This document shows, one piece after another, positions 1-10,257 of a stretch of DNA of 64,000 bases. The first letter of the stretch is position 1, and the number at the start of each line of letters is the position of its first letter. Position numbers and translations under genes: made by a program. A model generated the notes under the pieces. The model made no database searches and had not been told where the DNA came from. It saw nothing but the letters and a program-made list of their open reading frames with translations. Source of the stretch: Diorhabda sublineata (lineage: Eukaryota > Arthropoda > Insecta > Coleoptera > Chrysomelidae); NCBI RefSeq assembly GCF_026230105.1, contig NC_079476.1, forward strand, positions 3,865,209-3,929,208, given 5' to 3'.

Positions 1-854
1 TGGGACCAACCTCGTATATACTTTTGTTTCTTATCTATAACAACCAATGTAGTTCAATTTCAAAAAAAAGGTGACAACCATGACACTACAGCTCTATAGT
101 ATTATTGTATTTTAATTATTTCATTAATAATTTTATTTATATTCTAAAAAGAGAGAAAAAACTTTTTTTCATTATTTGTAGTTAGATAAACATAGCTTAA
201 TATTAACAACTTATTGTACCGTTAATTTCAAATTATAAGAAGACTTCCATCTTCATACAGCCGCTACAACATATTTGATTAAAAATGATCGAGCTAAGTC
301 ACATATGTAATTAAATAGATTAATATGCATTTATTTATGAAATAATGTAAATAATAAAACGTGACCTACCATTAATATGGACAGCAATCAATGCAAATTT
401 GTATTTAATGACTCATCTGCAATCTTCTGGTGTAATTGAATATGATAAAAATCTCACTAATGACCAATCTGTTTTACTTATGATCCTCGACAAAAACCTG
501 TCACAAATATTATTTGAGCTCGTTATAGAATATGTAATACTTTTCTTTAAAAGTCATTTAATTAATAATAAATTATTATTTAAGCAAGCCGCTATAATAG
601 TTGATAAATTGAAGTGTTAAAATTGACATTCTCCATTATTTTTTTGTGGTTATTCACAATCACAGGGATCTTAACAAGTTCATTTGAGCAGTGGCCATGA
701 TCTATCTTATAAATTTATCTTACCAAACAAGCTTTAATGCCACATGCTTACTCATGATAGTGAGTAAGGGGAAGAAAATTAAGTTCCATATAAATTGGAA
801 AAAAGGTTTTATTTTATAATTTGAGTGTTTTAATTTGTATTTGTATTGTTAAAC
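1..854. other. no recognisable gene
   Basis: AT-rich sequence with frequent stops in all frames. A 73-codon open frame at 399..620 resembles no family I know and is probably chance. I see no promoter, RNA gene or repeat here. Confidence 0.5.
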
Positions 855-1115
855 TAGATAGTCGAACCTGCATCATATTTTTTTCTTAATTCTAGCTTAG
901 AAAAACTTCTTTCTGTGGAAGCTGTATTTACAAGCATAGTCAACATAATTCTAATAGCAATGTGAACATTGGGATAGATATCTTCCAGTTAATTTTTAAT
1001 TAAATATTGAATCACCTGACTGGCGTCTTCAACAGATTGGCTGTTGGTAATGTTCAGTAATGTAGTGCGGTATATGAAAATTGCAAATGCTTAAGATTTG
1101 CGAATAATATATCTT
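855..1115 (-). pseudogene. hAT transposase C-terminal dimerisation domain, relic
   Basis: Read on the minus strand, about 859..1035 gives an interrupted peptide containing YPNVHIAIRIMLTM followed by ASTERSFSKLELRKKY. This is the conserved shape of the hATC dimerisation domain at the end of hAT transposases (usual pattern: a leucine-rich helix, then S/A-ERSFSKLK and a short basic stretch). A stop codon lies just before this block and the frame decays after it. No BED zinc finger or catalytic core was found nearby, so this is a 3' fragment of a dead DNA transposon. No terminal inverted repeats or target duplication could be placed. The family call rests on one motif block. Confidence 0.6.
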
Positions 1116-1164
1116 CGTTAATTTTGGTACGTTTCAAATTCTAGAGATAGATAGATAAACGTAA

Positions 1165-1985
1165 CTTGTCAAAATATTTTATTACCCAACATATTCTCCT
1201 CTTAATTGGATACATTTATTACAGCGAACCTGCAACGTCTCTGGACATTTAAAAAAAAACGTTTCTTCTTGCTCTGCAAACCAGACCTCCACAGCTTTTA
1301 TTACCTCCTCGTTGGGAGAAAATTTACGACATTTTAAACTTTTTTTCAGTTAAGGAAAGAGATGATAGTCGGACAGAGCTAAATCTGGTGAATAAGGGGG
1401 GGTTCTTGTAATTCAAACCCTAAATCACGAATTTTTTGCATGGCAACACGAGATTTGTGTACAGGGGTGTTGTTTCTCGTAAAGTGGTCAGGTAATATTG
1501 AATAGTAATCTCCAGTTATTGTTTTATCCTTATCCAAAAAATCAATCATGATTACTCCATGGCAATCTCAATAAACTGAAGCAAGAACTTTTCCAGCAGA
1601 TTTTTGGACACCAAACTTCTTAGGTCTTAGAGAACCAGAGTGTCGCCATCCCATCAATTTTTGCTTCGTTTCTGGATCGTAGAAATGTACCCAAGTCTCA
1701 TCCATAGTAACAATTCAGTTTAAGAAGTCTACATCGTCTTCAAATGGAGCACAGATCGAACGCGATGCTTCTACTCTTGCACGCTTTTGGTCAACGTTCA
1801 AACATTTGGGGATCCGTTTTGCAACAATTTTTCTCATGTCCAAATTGACGTGAACTATATGATGAACGCGTTCGTATGAAAAATCCAGTGCTTCAGTTAT
1901 CCGTTTTAGCCCATTTCGACGGTCTGATAACATCATGTCATGAATTGCATCGATAATTTCGGGAACTGACACAGAAACTGGCCTT
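1165..1985 (-). pseudogene. mariner transposase relic, family A copy 1
   Basis: The minus strand starts with an open stretch of 85 codons (1715..1972) holding the helix-turn-helix region, with LDMRKIVAKRIPKCLN, as in mariner transposases. After a break it reads MDETWVHFYDPETK, the block around the first catalytic Asp, and later YSPDLALSDYHLFP, carrying the third catalytic Asp (DD34D-type). The frame ends in CNKCIQLRGEYVG near 1180. The block expected to hold the second Asp is damaged: about 40-50 bp present in copy 2 (20545..21225) are missing here around 1460..1475. Stops and frameshifts make it non-functional. Confidence in mariner is high; the subfamily was not determined. Confidence 0.88.
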
Positions 1986-3934
1986 CGGGAACCTTCACAT
2001 AATTGGAACTTTCAGCAAAACTAATAGAGTGGAGAGAATATGTTAAATAAAGATTTTATATGTACATAGAAATAATTATTGAGATAAACGTTGATGACGA
2101 AAATGATATATAACCTATAAATTATTATAGAATCTTACATTTTTAAAATTTTTGGATCCTTTTATCACATTAAAAATAAACATCTGGAACTGATGGACTG
2201 ATGGATTGAATTACCTCACCACTTTAAGGTAAACAATAACCGAAGAGTAGTACGTATCATTACCGGATAAGGTGAGTGAGAAAATTTAAAGATAGCGAAT
2301 ACATTTGTAGAAAAAGAAAAGGTTTTACTCGCAGAGTGTTATCACAGTTCAGCAAAAAATCACGAGTTGCATTATGAATTGATTGACCTTCCACCGTAAT
2401 CATTAGATTTATTTCTTTAGACAGACATTATTCTGTTTCCTAACTTCAAAACGTATAAGTAAACGAAAGGGTTAAAAACGTTAAATTATCGCTAAAAAAG
2501 TATATATTGAAGGTAAAATGATTATCAAAAAAATGAATTGTTCATTTATTAGCTCGGAAACTTACCCTTTACATCATAATGTGATTGTAAATGATTGAAT
2601 TTATTGGTTGTAGATTGAAATGTTCACAAAATCTGTAACAATCACTCAAATCATGTATCTTTGTTAAGTAGGAAACTTTTCAGACAACGTATAAGTCTAG
2701 TTAGTTCATTAGTATAAGGAGAATATTAGAAAGATTATGCCGAGCAATTAAAATAAGTACAGATTGAATAGAGGTAATAAATCTGACCAAGAGGTCTAAT
2801 TGTCTCACGCACCCCTATATATCTCACAGTCAACTTCTTCTGTTGGAAATTTTGCTGATTTTGAAACGATTTCTCTTTGGCTCCCGAGACTAACGTATAT
2901 TGTGACAAAATCATATCTAACCATACTCAAATGAATTTCACAAATCTGAATTGATATTTTTTGCAGTTCGCTAACGTTGTTCAATAAATTAAAAATCTTA
3001 AACGAAACTCGTAAAAGAAGATAATCTGCTGCACCATTGTTAAAATCATGGCTAACAGAAAGCTATTAAAAGCAAATTGAAAAATATACGTTCTACTAAA
3101 TGACGAGGAGACGAGGAAGAAGAAAACGACGAGGTATTCCTTCTACTGTTACACACACACGTCTCCTGCCAATTAGCTGCCGCAGATTTATTACTGATGT
3201 TTCGATACGCCGTATCGGAGAACAATGGAAGACACATTTGTAAAAAAAACGACCCGAACTCACACTATGTGACTAGAATGCTAAAGGCTATTTTGTGTCT
3301 TGATGATCTTCCAGAGACGGTGTATTTTTTGAAAGTTTATGTCTCGTCTTGTCTACACTCTTTTTAGTTTTGGTTGAATTTTATTAACAAAGCCGTGACA
3401 TTGTCTAGTTTTAAAAGTTATTAGGTAGTATTATTATTAATATAAATAATTGTTGCAAATTTTTTCCGGTACAAAAACAAAAACAGAGGCAACGATAGAC
3501 TAGGACAATCATTATTATATATTGAGAGGAAATGCAATTTTTCTATTACTTAAACGTCAATTCTCAATATTTTCAGCGTCATTATAATATTTTTTGAAAA
3601 CATCACAATCTATAGCAATGATAACATAATCAACTTTTTATCGATAAGCATAAAAATAAATTTTATATTTCAATATTTTTTTTATTCTAATTAACGTGTC
3701 TCGACAACTAAAATCATTGACACATGGTACAAATATGATACTTTTATTAGCTATAATTACGACCTCAACATTAACATTAACAAATTGTTTACATAGGTAA
3801 TGGATAAAATACATTGAGAATTCATATTCTACCATATAGACCAATAGCTTTCAAATATTGGATCAGGCGTGGTAACTGTTATTTAAACAAACTTTCTTGG
3901 AGCCAACTTCTTAGCTGGTGGCTACGGCGCTTAT
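1986..3934. other. no recognisable gene
   Basis: AT-rich DNA without a frame I can assign. Short open frames at 3052..3237 and 3638..3844 (minus) have no familiar motifs and are treated as chance. Confidence 0.5.
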
Positions 3935-4525
3935 TGGAATATTGTGGACAACTTGTATACTTGACTGTCAGTGGTATTTTTCAGTGCTGACATTTGGCAG
4001 GGGATCAGAAGCGGTCATTAAATGTCCGTGAGTTATTCGAGTATGCCTGATGCGTTGTCTGTGTACAACTGAGTCTCTACGACTCATGGGAGGTAGCTTA
4101 GGGTTGCAGCTTGCCCAGTGGTTTGCCCATCGGTCACGTACAGAACGTCTTATGCTAGCTATGACATCATTGTACATTTGTATCGAGTCGCTGTGGAGGT
4201 TAGACGTCGAAGCTTCTTCTGCAGCTTGATCTGCAAGTTCATTCTCATGTATACCAGTGTGAGACTGTACTTAGATTAAAGTAATGGTAAAACCAGAGCT
4301 TGCAAGACGGTCAATGGAGTCATGAATATTCTGAATGATAGGGTGTACTGGATATATTTTTCCAATTTAGTCTATTGATGTGAGGGAGTCGGTGCATGTT
4401 TGTGGTCACGGTCAGGGTATAGGGAACTTGGAGGATTGGAGCAAAAGATGGTAGATGATATCTTTGGATTATTTGATGTGAATTGGCTATGGCATAACCT
4501 ACGCCGACCTCATATTTAGATTTAG
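3935..4525 (-). pseudogene. LINE RNase H domain and C-terminus (I/R1-like), relic
   Basis: On the minus strand from about 4525 downwards, an interrupted frame gives VGVGYAIANSHQIIQRYHLP, then SLTSI, then VQSHTGIHENELADQAAEEA. The last matches the end of the RNase H domain found in I- and R1-group non-LTR retrotransposons (usual motif: P-S-H-x-G-I-x-G-N-E-x-A-D). It continues into an open stretch (3968..4177) with RQRIRHTRITHGHLM, the common tail motif R-x-R-I-G-H-T-R-L-T-H after RNase H. At least two stops interrupt it. The reverse transcriptase is not adjacent; a weak RT fragment in the same orientation lies at 7180..7400 and could belong to the same element, split by later insertions. Confidence 0.78.
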
Positions 4526-4950
4526 ATCAGTATACAGGATATTATCTATTATAGTGAGTGAAATTGATAATATTTTGAAATCTTTGTTACAGTATATCGA
4601 TGTTTAGAAAATATGTTAAGAGATGTTTGTTTGTTGTCTTTTCCCAGGAGGATAAGATGGGATAAGGATGGGGGCTGTTTCAGGTAGGTTGATATTGATA
4701 TTGGATATGATGATGGGATTGATGAAAGTGATTGGAGATTAGAGGTGAAAGAATTATGATTACGGAAGCTGAACTCAACAGATTTCAGAATTTTTACCAG
4801 GGATTAACAGAAGATTAAATGGGTCAACAGAGGTTAACCTCATACTATCCAGATAGGAGCTGCAGGCAACTAAATCATCAAATTATTGATCAATTTTCAG
4901 AGAGGAAGTAGAGTTGTCACGGAATGAAGGAAAAGACGCTATCATAAAAA
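4526..4950. other. no recognisable gene
   Basis: Purine-rich (GAT/GGAT) sequence between the LINE relic and the mariner 5' end. No frame or motif was assigned. Confidence 0.45.
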
Positions 4951-5800
4951 ATACGATTGTTGTTATTTAAGTTTTAAGATATGACAACAATGATGTGAAT
5001 ATGTCAAATCTTACATTGCCATATTAAAGTTATAATGGTGAACATACTCTGAACATGTTGTCATACGGGTGCTGATTGAGCTGTAGATATTTGAAACATT
5101 TAACTTGGTCAAAAAATAGAATTAAATCACGAACATATTTTTGCGATGAACTTCTATGACTTTCGACGTGGATTTAACCAACAGCAGTGTGCTGATCAAC
5201 TCGCTCCAACTTTGGTGATAAAGCACCATCTCGAGCCACAGACATTTGCTGGTTTTCCAAATTTCATCGTAGACTTTTGTGACAGATATCAACGATGCTG
5301 AACAGATAATGCAAGATCGTTATGTGACATACCGTGAGATTGAGGCATACTTGGGCATTAGTTCCAATTGCAAACATTATCTATTGCATGAACATTTGGC
5401 TGTCAAAAAAAATTTGTTAGGATTGGATACCGCATAATTTGTCAATCGTTCCAGAACAAAGCTCGTGTGGATTGTTGGGAAGACATACTGAAAAAATTTA
5501 ATTGCGGTTCTTTGGAAGACGTTTATGAGATCATAACAGGCGATAAATCATCAATGTATGCATTTGAACCCGAATTTAAGCAACAATTGACTGTATGGGT
5601 CTTTCAAGAGACAAATGCTCGCACATGAAGCACTTTTTGGCAAATGGTCTTTTGTTATTTCAGAATAACTGAACATTTCATCAAAGTTTCATTAGAGCAA
5701 CGTAGAACGATCAATTCTTAACAATACACCACCAGCATATTGCCGGAAGTGTTTGAAAAAATCATAATTTTTCAAAAATGACAATACAGTTAAAACAAAA
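4951..5800 (+). pseudogene. mariner transposase relic, family B copy 1
   Basis: A terminal repeat beginning TACGATTGTTGTTATTTAAG (about 4950) matches the other family B end at 25603. Downstream the plus strand reads, with breaks, FYDFRRGLTQQQCADQLAP (N-terminal helix-turn-helix region), a block with VTYREIEAYLGISSNCKHYL, and then GDKSSMYAFEPEFKQQLTVW. The last corresponds to the first catalytic block of mariner (usual G-D-E-x-W-I/V-Y-x-Y-D-P-E-T-K-Q-Q), with the Asp still present. Later pieces (about 5720..5800) match the region before the second Asp. Multiple stops and indels make it dead. The 3' end could not be placed and is probably lost. Confidence 0.78.
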
Positions 5801-6885
5801 ATGTTTTTGAACTACCAAAACATCGAATTGATGACATCCGTATCAACCCTCGCAAACTTATCAATATCAATCAAATGGTTCATAATTGAAAGACATAACC
5901 GGACGGAACTATTGAAGTAAATGGTTTTAGGATTGTTTTAATGCTCGTGAGTTTATTTGGACGTTTGTTTTTTGACGAGATCCTACAAGACAATTACTTC
6001 ACCTAACTAATTCTTCCCATGTCAGCAAAACAATGAACGTCCACTATTGCCAATCGAGCTATGGAGTTTGTTCAAGAAGCATGCGCCAAGGTTTTGCCAT
6101 GGTCAGCTCTTGTTGTCTATCAAACATCTGTGTGGAGTTTGATTGATTTTTTCAAACGTTGAGGAGGTAAATATTCATCGACGAACTTATATATGTAACA
6201 ACAAATCTGCCAACTAATCTATTTTACTCAGTGGTAGCCGACCGGTACTCCTGATGTAGTATCACATCGTGAAGACCCATTTTGTTGCCCTGTTCTAGGT
6301 TTCTGTTTCTCCCTAGCTATGTTCATGTCTTGATAGGCTTCTCTGTTTTGTATCGTTTAGTCACATCTTCTTAGAAGCTATCGAATATTTTCCTTTCCAT
6401 TCTCTGTTGACACTTTTGTTTTTAAGCACGGGTAGCAACGTTCCATATCTCTTTCATATCAATAATTTTTTCGCTAATCGTACAAAGGGTAAGTCCCTCC
6501 ACATATTATGCGAGATTACCCAGAGTTGTACCAAATTTTCAAACCAGAAGAAGGTTTATTCGATCGACTCTTTCTCCTCCCAACAAGACGTACTTTGATC
6601 ACCTCTTGACTTTCCGATCTTCTTCATAACGCTTCGGTTATACACATGTTCCATTAGAAATTACGCCAGGTAATAGTTATATTTTTTTCTCTTCTTTTCC
6701 TCATATTAACGCAATTCTTGTTTCCTCTGTGTTTCTGTGGTGATTGTCATTTTCTCTACTAGAAGAGATATAAGCTTCATTTGAATAGGTGATGGGCCAA
6801 TCATATTCGAGATGAGTCAATCATGCTTTCCATTCACTGATGCGACTTTATCCGACGTCTACTTGCTATGTTTTCAAAATTTCAG
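5801..6885. other. no recognisable gene
   Basis: Nothing convincing. A pyrimidine-rich stretch (6240..6660) contains a 63-codon plus-strand frame without known motifs. It could hold remnants of the same LINE as 3935..4525, but I see no diagnostic block. Confidence 0.4.
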
Positions 6886-7198
6886 CGCCAATATAACCAA
6901 ATTCATAAGAATTGATGTGATTCAACTTCAATCGGCGTCAATAGTCATAAGTAATTTCCAATAAACATAAAGTGACAATCTACCTCAATCCGGTTCAATG
7001 GAGGTAAATCTAACATATCTGACAGAAGTAAACGCCAATACACCCAAATATATAAGAATTGATATAATTCGACTTTAATCGGCGTTAATAGTCATCAGAT
7101 ATTCTCAATCAACAAAAGTGACTTTAATTGGCTTCAATGGATGTGAATCGAATATATCTGACGGAAGTGACAGCCAATACACCCTAATATATGAGAAT
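6886..7198. repeat. tandem repeat, ~142-bp unit, about 2.2 copies
   Basis: The block starting with a GCCAATA motif at 6890 recurs at about 7033 and again, truncated, at about 7172. Shared landmarks are AAGAATTGAT, TCGGCGT(C/T)AATAGTCAT, CAATGGA(G/T)GT and ATATCTGAC(A/G)GAAGT. The copies differ by many substitutions, so the duplication is old. The unit does not keep an open frame. Confidence 0.7.
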
Positions 7199-7400
7199 GT
7201 CTCTAATGTCACTTCTAAGTATTTCACCGCAGTTGCACCATGCATTTACTTGAGATATTCGCTCAATTTTGGTGGTTAAGATCACTAACTCTGTCTTATG
7301 GATAGCCAGTGATAGTAATTGGGACTCAATATATGCCACAACATAATCTGATTCAACCGTATGTCCATTGTGAATGCGGTGGAGACTGTCGTATTGGTAC
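7180..7400 (-). pseudogene. possible LINE reverse transcriptase fragment
   Basis: The minus strand reads an interrupted LLSLAIHKTELVILTTKIER and, in a shifted frame, AVKYLEVTLET. These resemble the thumb-side blocks of LINE reverse transcriptases (usual L-x-L-x-x-x-K-T-E-x-V followed by V/L-K-Y-L-G-V-x-L-D). The YADD active-site block was not seen. The call rests on two short, individually weak motifs in the right order and spacing. If right, it could be the upstream part of the I/R1-like element whose RNase H is at 3935..4525. Confidence 0.45.
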
Positions 7401-8027
7401 CCCTCTTCACTTTGGAGTAGTTAATATCAAAGTTATTTGGAGCTAGCTGCCACAAGAATACATTAACCTCCTCCGTTATAAGATGCGTAGACGTGTACAG
7501 AAATTTATTCAGTTGTGGGGTTGCTAAGCTCAGGATTTATACCTCCTGATATAATATGGTGCAAAAAAGCCGCACCAAAAAAAAATTCGTCAATTTATAG
7601 TATTTCTAATGTCACTGAGTATAAATTTAATTATTGAGACGTTGAACTTTCACGTCGATAGACGGATAACAGCTAATTTTATATCGTAAATTATGTGTTT
7701 TATTGCACTAATAGGATAACACGTTAATCCTCAAATCTGTCGTCCTTCCTCTCTAATAATTCACCAACTTGAAAACCAATAACTTAGGATTATTTTGTTA
7801 GAATTTTACATGCTTATTCAATTTGATTTATTACCGTAAGGTAGAAACTTGTAACCAATTCATAAAAAATTAATTTACCAGTGAAATAAAAATTGGACAA
7901 ATTGTCTTACATCATGAGGTACAGTTTCGTTAGATAAGGACAATTAAAAAATTTGTTGATAATGGAAATCACTATCGATACATACTTTTGAAGCCTTTTA
8001 CATTTGATAGTTATTGAGTATATATCA
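7401..8027. other. no recognisable gene
   Basis: AT-rich sequence; no frame, repeat or motif assigned. Confidence 0.45.
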
Positions 8028-9320
8028 CATGATCAGGATTAATTTTACTTAGATATATTTCCACTTTATTAGTGTTGTGGCAAACAGTGAATTTTAAAGA
8101 AAAAGTGGCAATTAATGTTAGAAGCATGAAAAAATTGGTATGTTGGGCAGTGATGCCAAAAGAAGATTTTAGAGATCGGGGAGCCCCTCGAAATTTGCCA
8201 TAGGAGGGGCTGGGAGTCGATTTTTGAGGTTCTACGTCCCGTGAAGAAGTGGGATGATCAATTTTGACGTTCTTGGGGTAGATTTTACATATTTTGACTC
8301 TCCTGGGCATTACTTTCAAGATCCAACCTCGATAAGTGCCACAAATTTCAAATTGAAAATTTCCCAATTTTCCGATTTTTGTAAAAAATACGTCAAGACC
8401 GAATACCGAACACATTTTTCAGGATCGAATTTTCAATACGATATTCGAGTAATAGAGGTCAAATATGACATTTTAACGTATATATGAGCTCAATATGTCA
8501 AGGTACCGCAAGTTTAATATTTTTTTTGAATATATGCTTCTCTGTACAAAATTTGAGGAATTTTGAAGCATTACAAATAGTAGATATGATGACTAGAGAC
8601 CTCGAAAAATGAGCCCATAATTTTTGTTTTTTTCAGAGTGTATTCGACGGATCTTCAATATTGGGATCGATTTCAAAATATTCAACGTAATAACCTGTTA
8701 TTAAAATAATAATTCATTGTAGAGGTGTAGCGATATCCTTTTGACCACTTCGCAGGGGCGCGGGGAAAACAAATTTTGGAATAAAATTCAAATTTTTTCT
8801 GGTAAAAAATAACTTAACTTCTTTCTTTCGAATTTTTATCTATTTTTTTTATACTTTTTTTTAAGTGGTGGGGAGTTACGAACGTTTATTCAAATTTATT
8901 CCCCTCCCTTCCAGAAAATTGACCCCTGCGCTCATCACCAAGCTTAAAAGCTTCACATTTACAAGCTTGAGACATTGCATTATGATGGAATAAATTCCCT
9001 GACTATAAACAATATATATGTAGGTAATATTATTGAGCTCATATACAGGTTAAAATGTCTATTGAAGAAAAGCCGCAATTTTCAATTTGAAACTTGGGCC
9101 ACTTCTCGAGGTCAGATCTTAAAAGTAATGATATATTCATGTTCAGGAGGGTCAAAATATATAAAATCGACCCTAAGAACGTCAATCCTCTCCTATGGCG
9201 AATCACGAGGGCCTACCGATCTCTAAAATTTTCTTTTGGCATCATTGCCAATTTTCATGCTTCTATCATTATTTGCCACTCTTTTGCAGTTTGCCACTGC
9301 ACTATATTTGATTAATCCTT
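8028..9320. mobile_element. fold-back-like element with long imperfect inverted repeats
   Basis: The reverse complement of 8030..8500 aligns to 9015..9320. Shared blocks, in order from outside in, are ATTAATCCT, TTGCCACT, a TCTAAAAT.TTCTTTTGGCA stretch, CTCCTATGGC, AAGAACGTCAA, GTCAAAATAT, AAAGTAATG, TTTCAATTTGAAA and, near the centre, GACATTTTAAC plus TATGAGCTCAATA. The left arm is longer; the right arm has internal deletions. The ~500-bp centre shows no transposase frame. This architecture fits a non-autonomous fold-back or long-TIR element. No target-site duplication was identified. The 134-codon minus-strand frame (8011..8415) in the left arm has no family motif and is probably incidental. 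Confidence 0.7.
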
Positions 9321-10257
9321 TTTGACTACGAAAATAGTATTTCACAATAATAGTATAATATGAAACTTTTTTATGTCTGACTAATAAAAGTAATTTTAGT
9401 TTTTGCTCTAATTCAATTTCCAGTAAACAAAAATCAGACAATTTAATTTGGTAAAAAATACTTGCGTGTAAACGCTTAAGTGAAGTCAGCGAAATTAGCT
9501 AAGGTAACATTTAGCTTTCAGCTTAATCAACCAGCTAAGGTTGATGTGATGAGAAAATTAATGAAAATATGTGCAATTTTAATTTATATAACTGACGCAA
9601 GAAAAAAATGCTTGAATACTCATTTCTATTGTAATATTTTACGTCAGGTGACGTCTAGTAATTGAAAAGATCGTTGAGCACCAATCGTGACGCATTATCG
9701 TACACGATACAATGTAAAATAAAAACAAACTCAATGGGAATATCAATAAAGTCTATATTTTATTCACATTTTCATTTTTTTCTGTATTTCAAATATGTAG
9801 TTTCTCTCTCCGTGAGTCTTTTTTATAGTGTGAAAGACTTTTATGATTATTTATTATTATAAATTGTCGTTATTCATGGTCTGTCATTGATGATAGATGA
9901 TGACAAATAGAATTAAAATTTTTTATCCTATCTATGTCTAATGGTTTATTATGATGATCTATATAACAAATGTTTATATATACGTTGACAGTTCAGTCCA
10001 ACATGTTTCAGTATGAATTTAGAAGTCCATTTAGTATTGAAACTCCCCGTTTAGTTGTTTCGTTACTACACTTTTTTCAAAATATTTTTTTTTATAACTG
10101 ACTGACTGTTTTTCCGATTACTGCCAATATTTTCGAAATTTTCTCATCAATTTTCGTAACTAACTCTTCGATTGCTTTTTTTCTTCGTTTTTATTGCTTT
10201 TTCTAATGATTGTGACTTTTTTAATTACGTTCTTTTCTACGATGTCTGTTTACATAT
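9321..10257. other. no recognisable gene
   Basis: AT-rich sequence with short open frames at 9480..9665 and 9662..9862 that show no motif. No repeat was recognised. Confidence 0.45.

Noticed and set aside
8011..8415. 134-codon minus-strand frame as a gene
   Set aside because: It lies entirely in the left arm of a fold-back element. The matching right arm has no comparable open frame and no known domain was seen.
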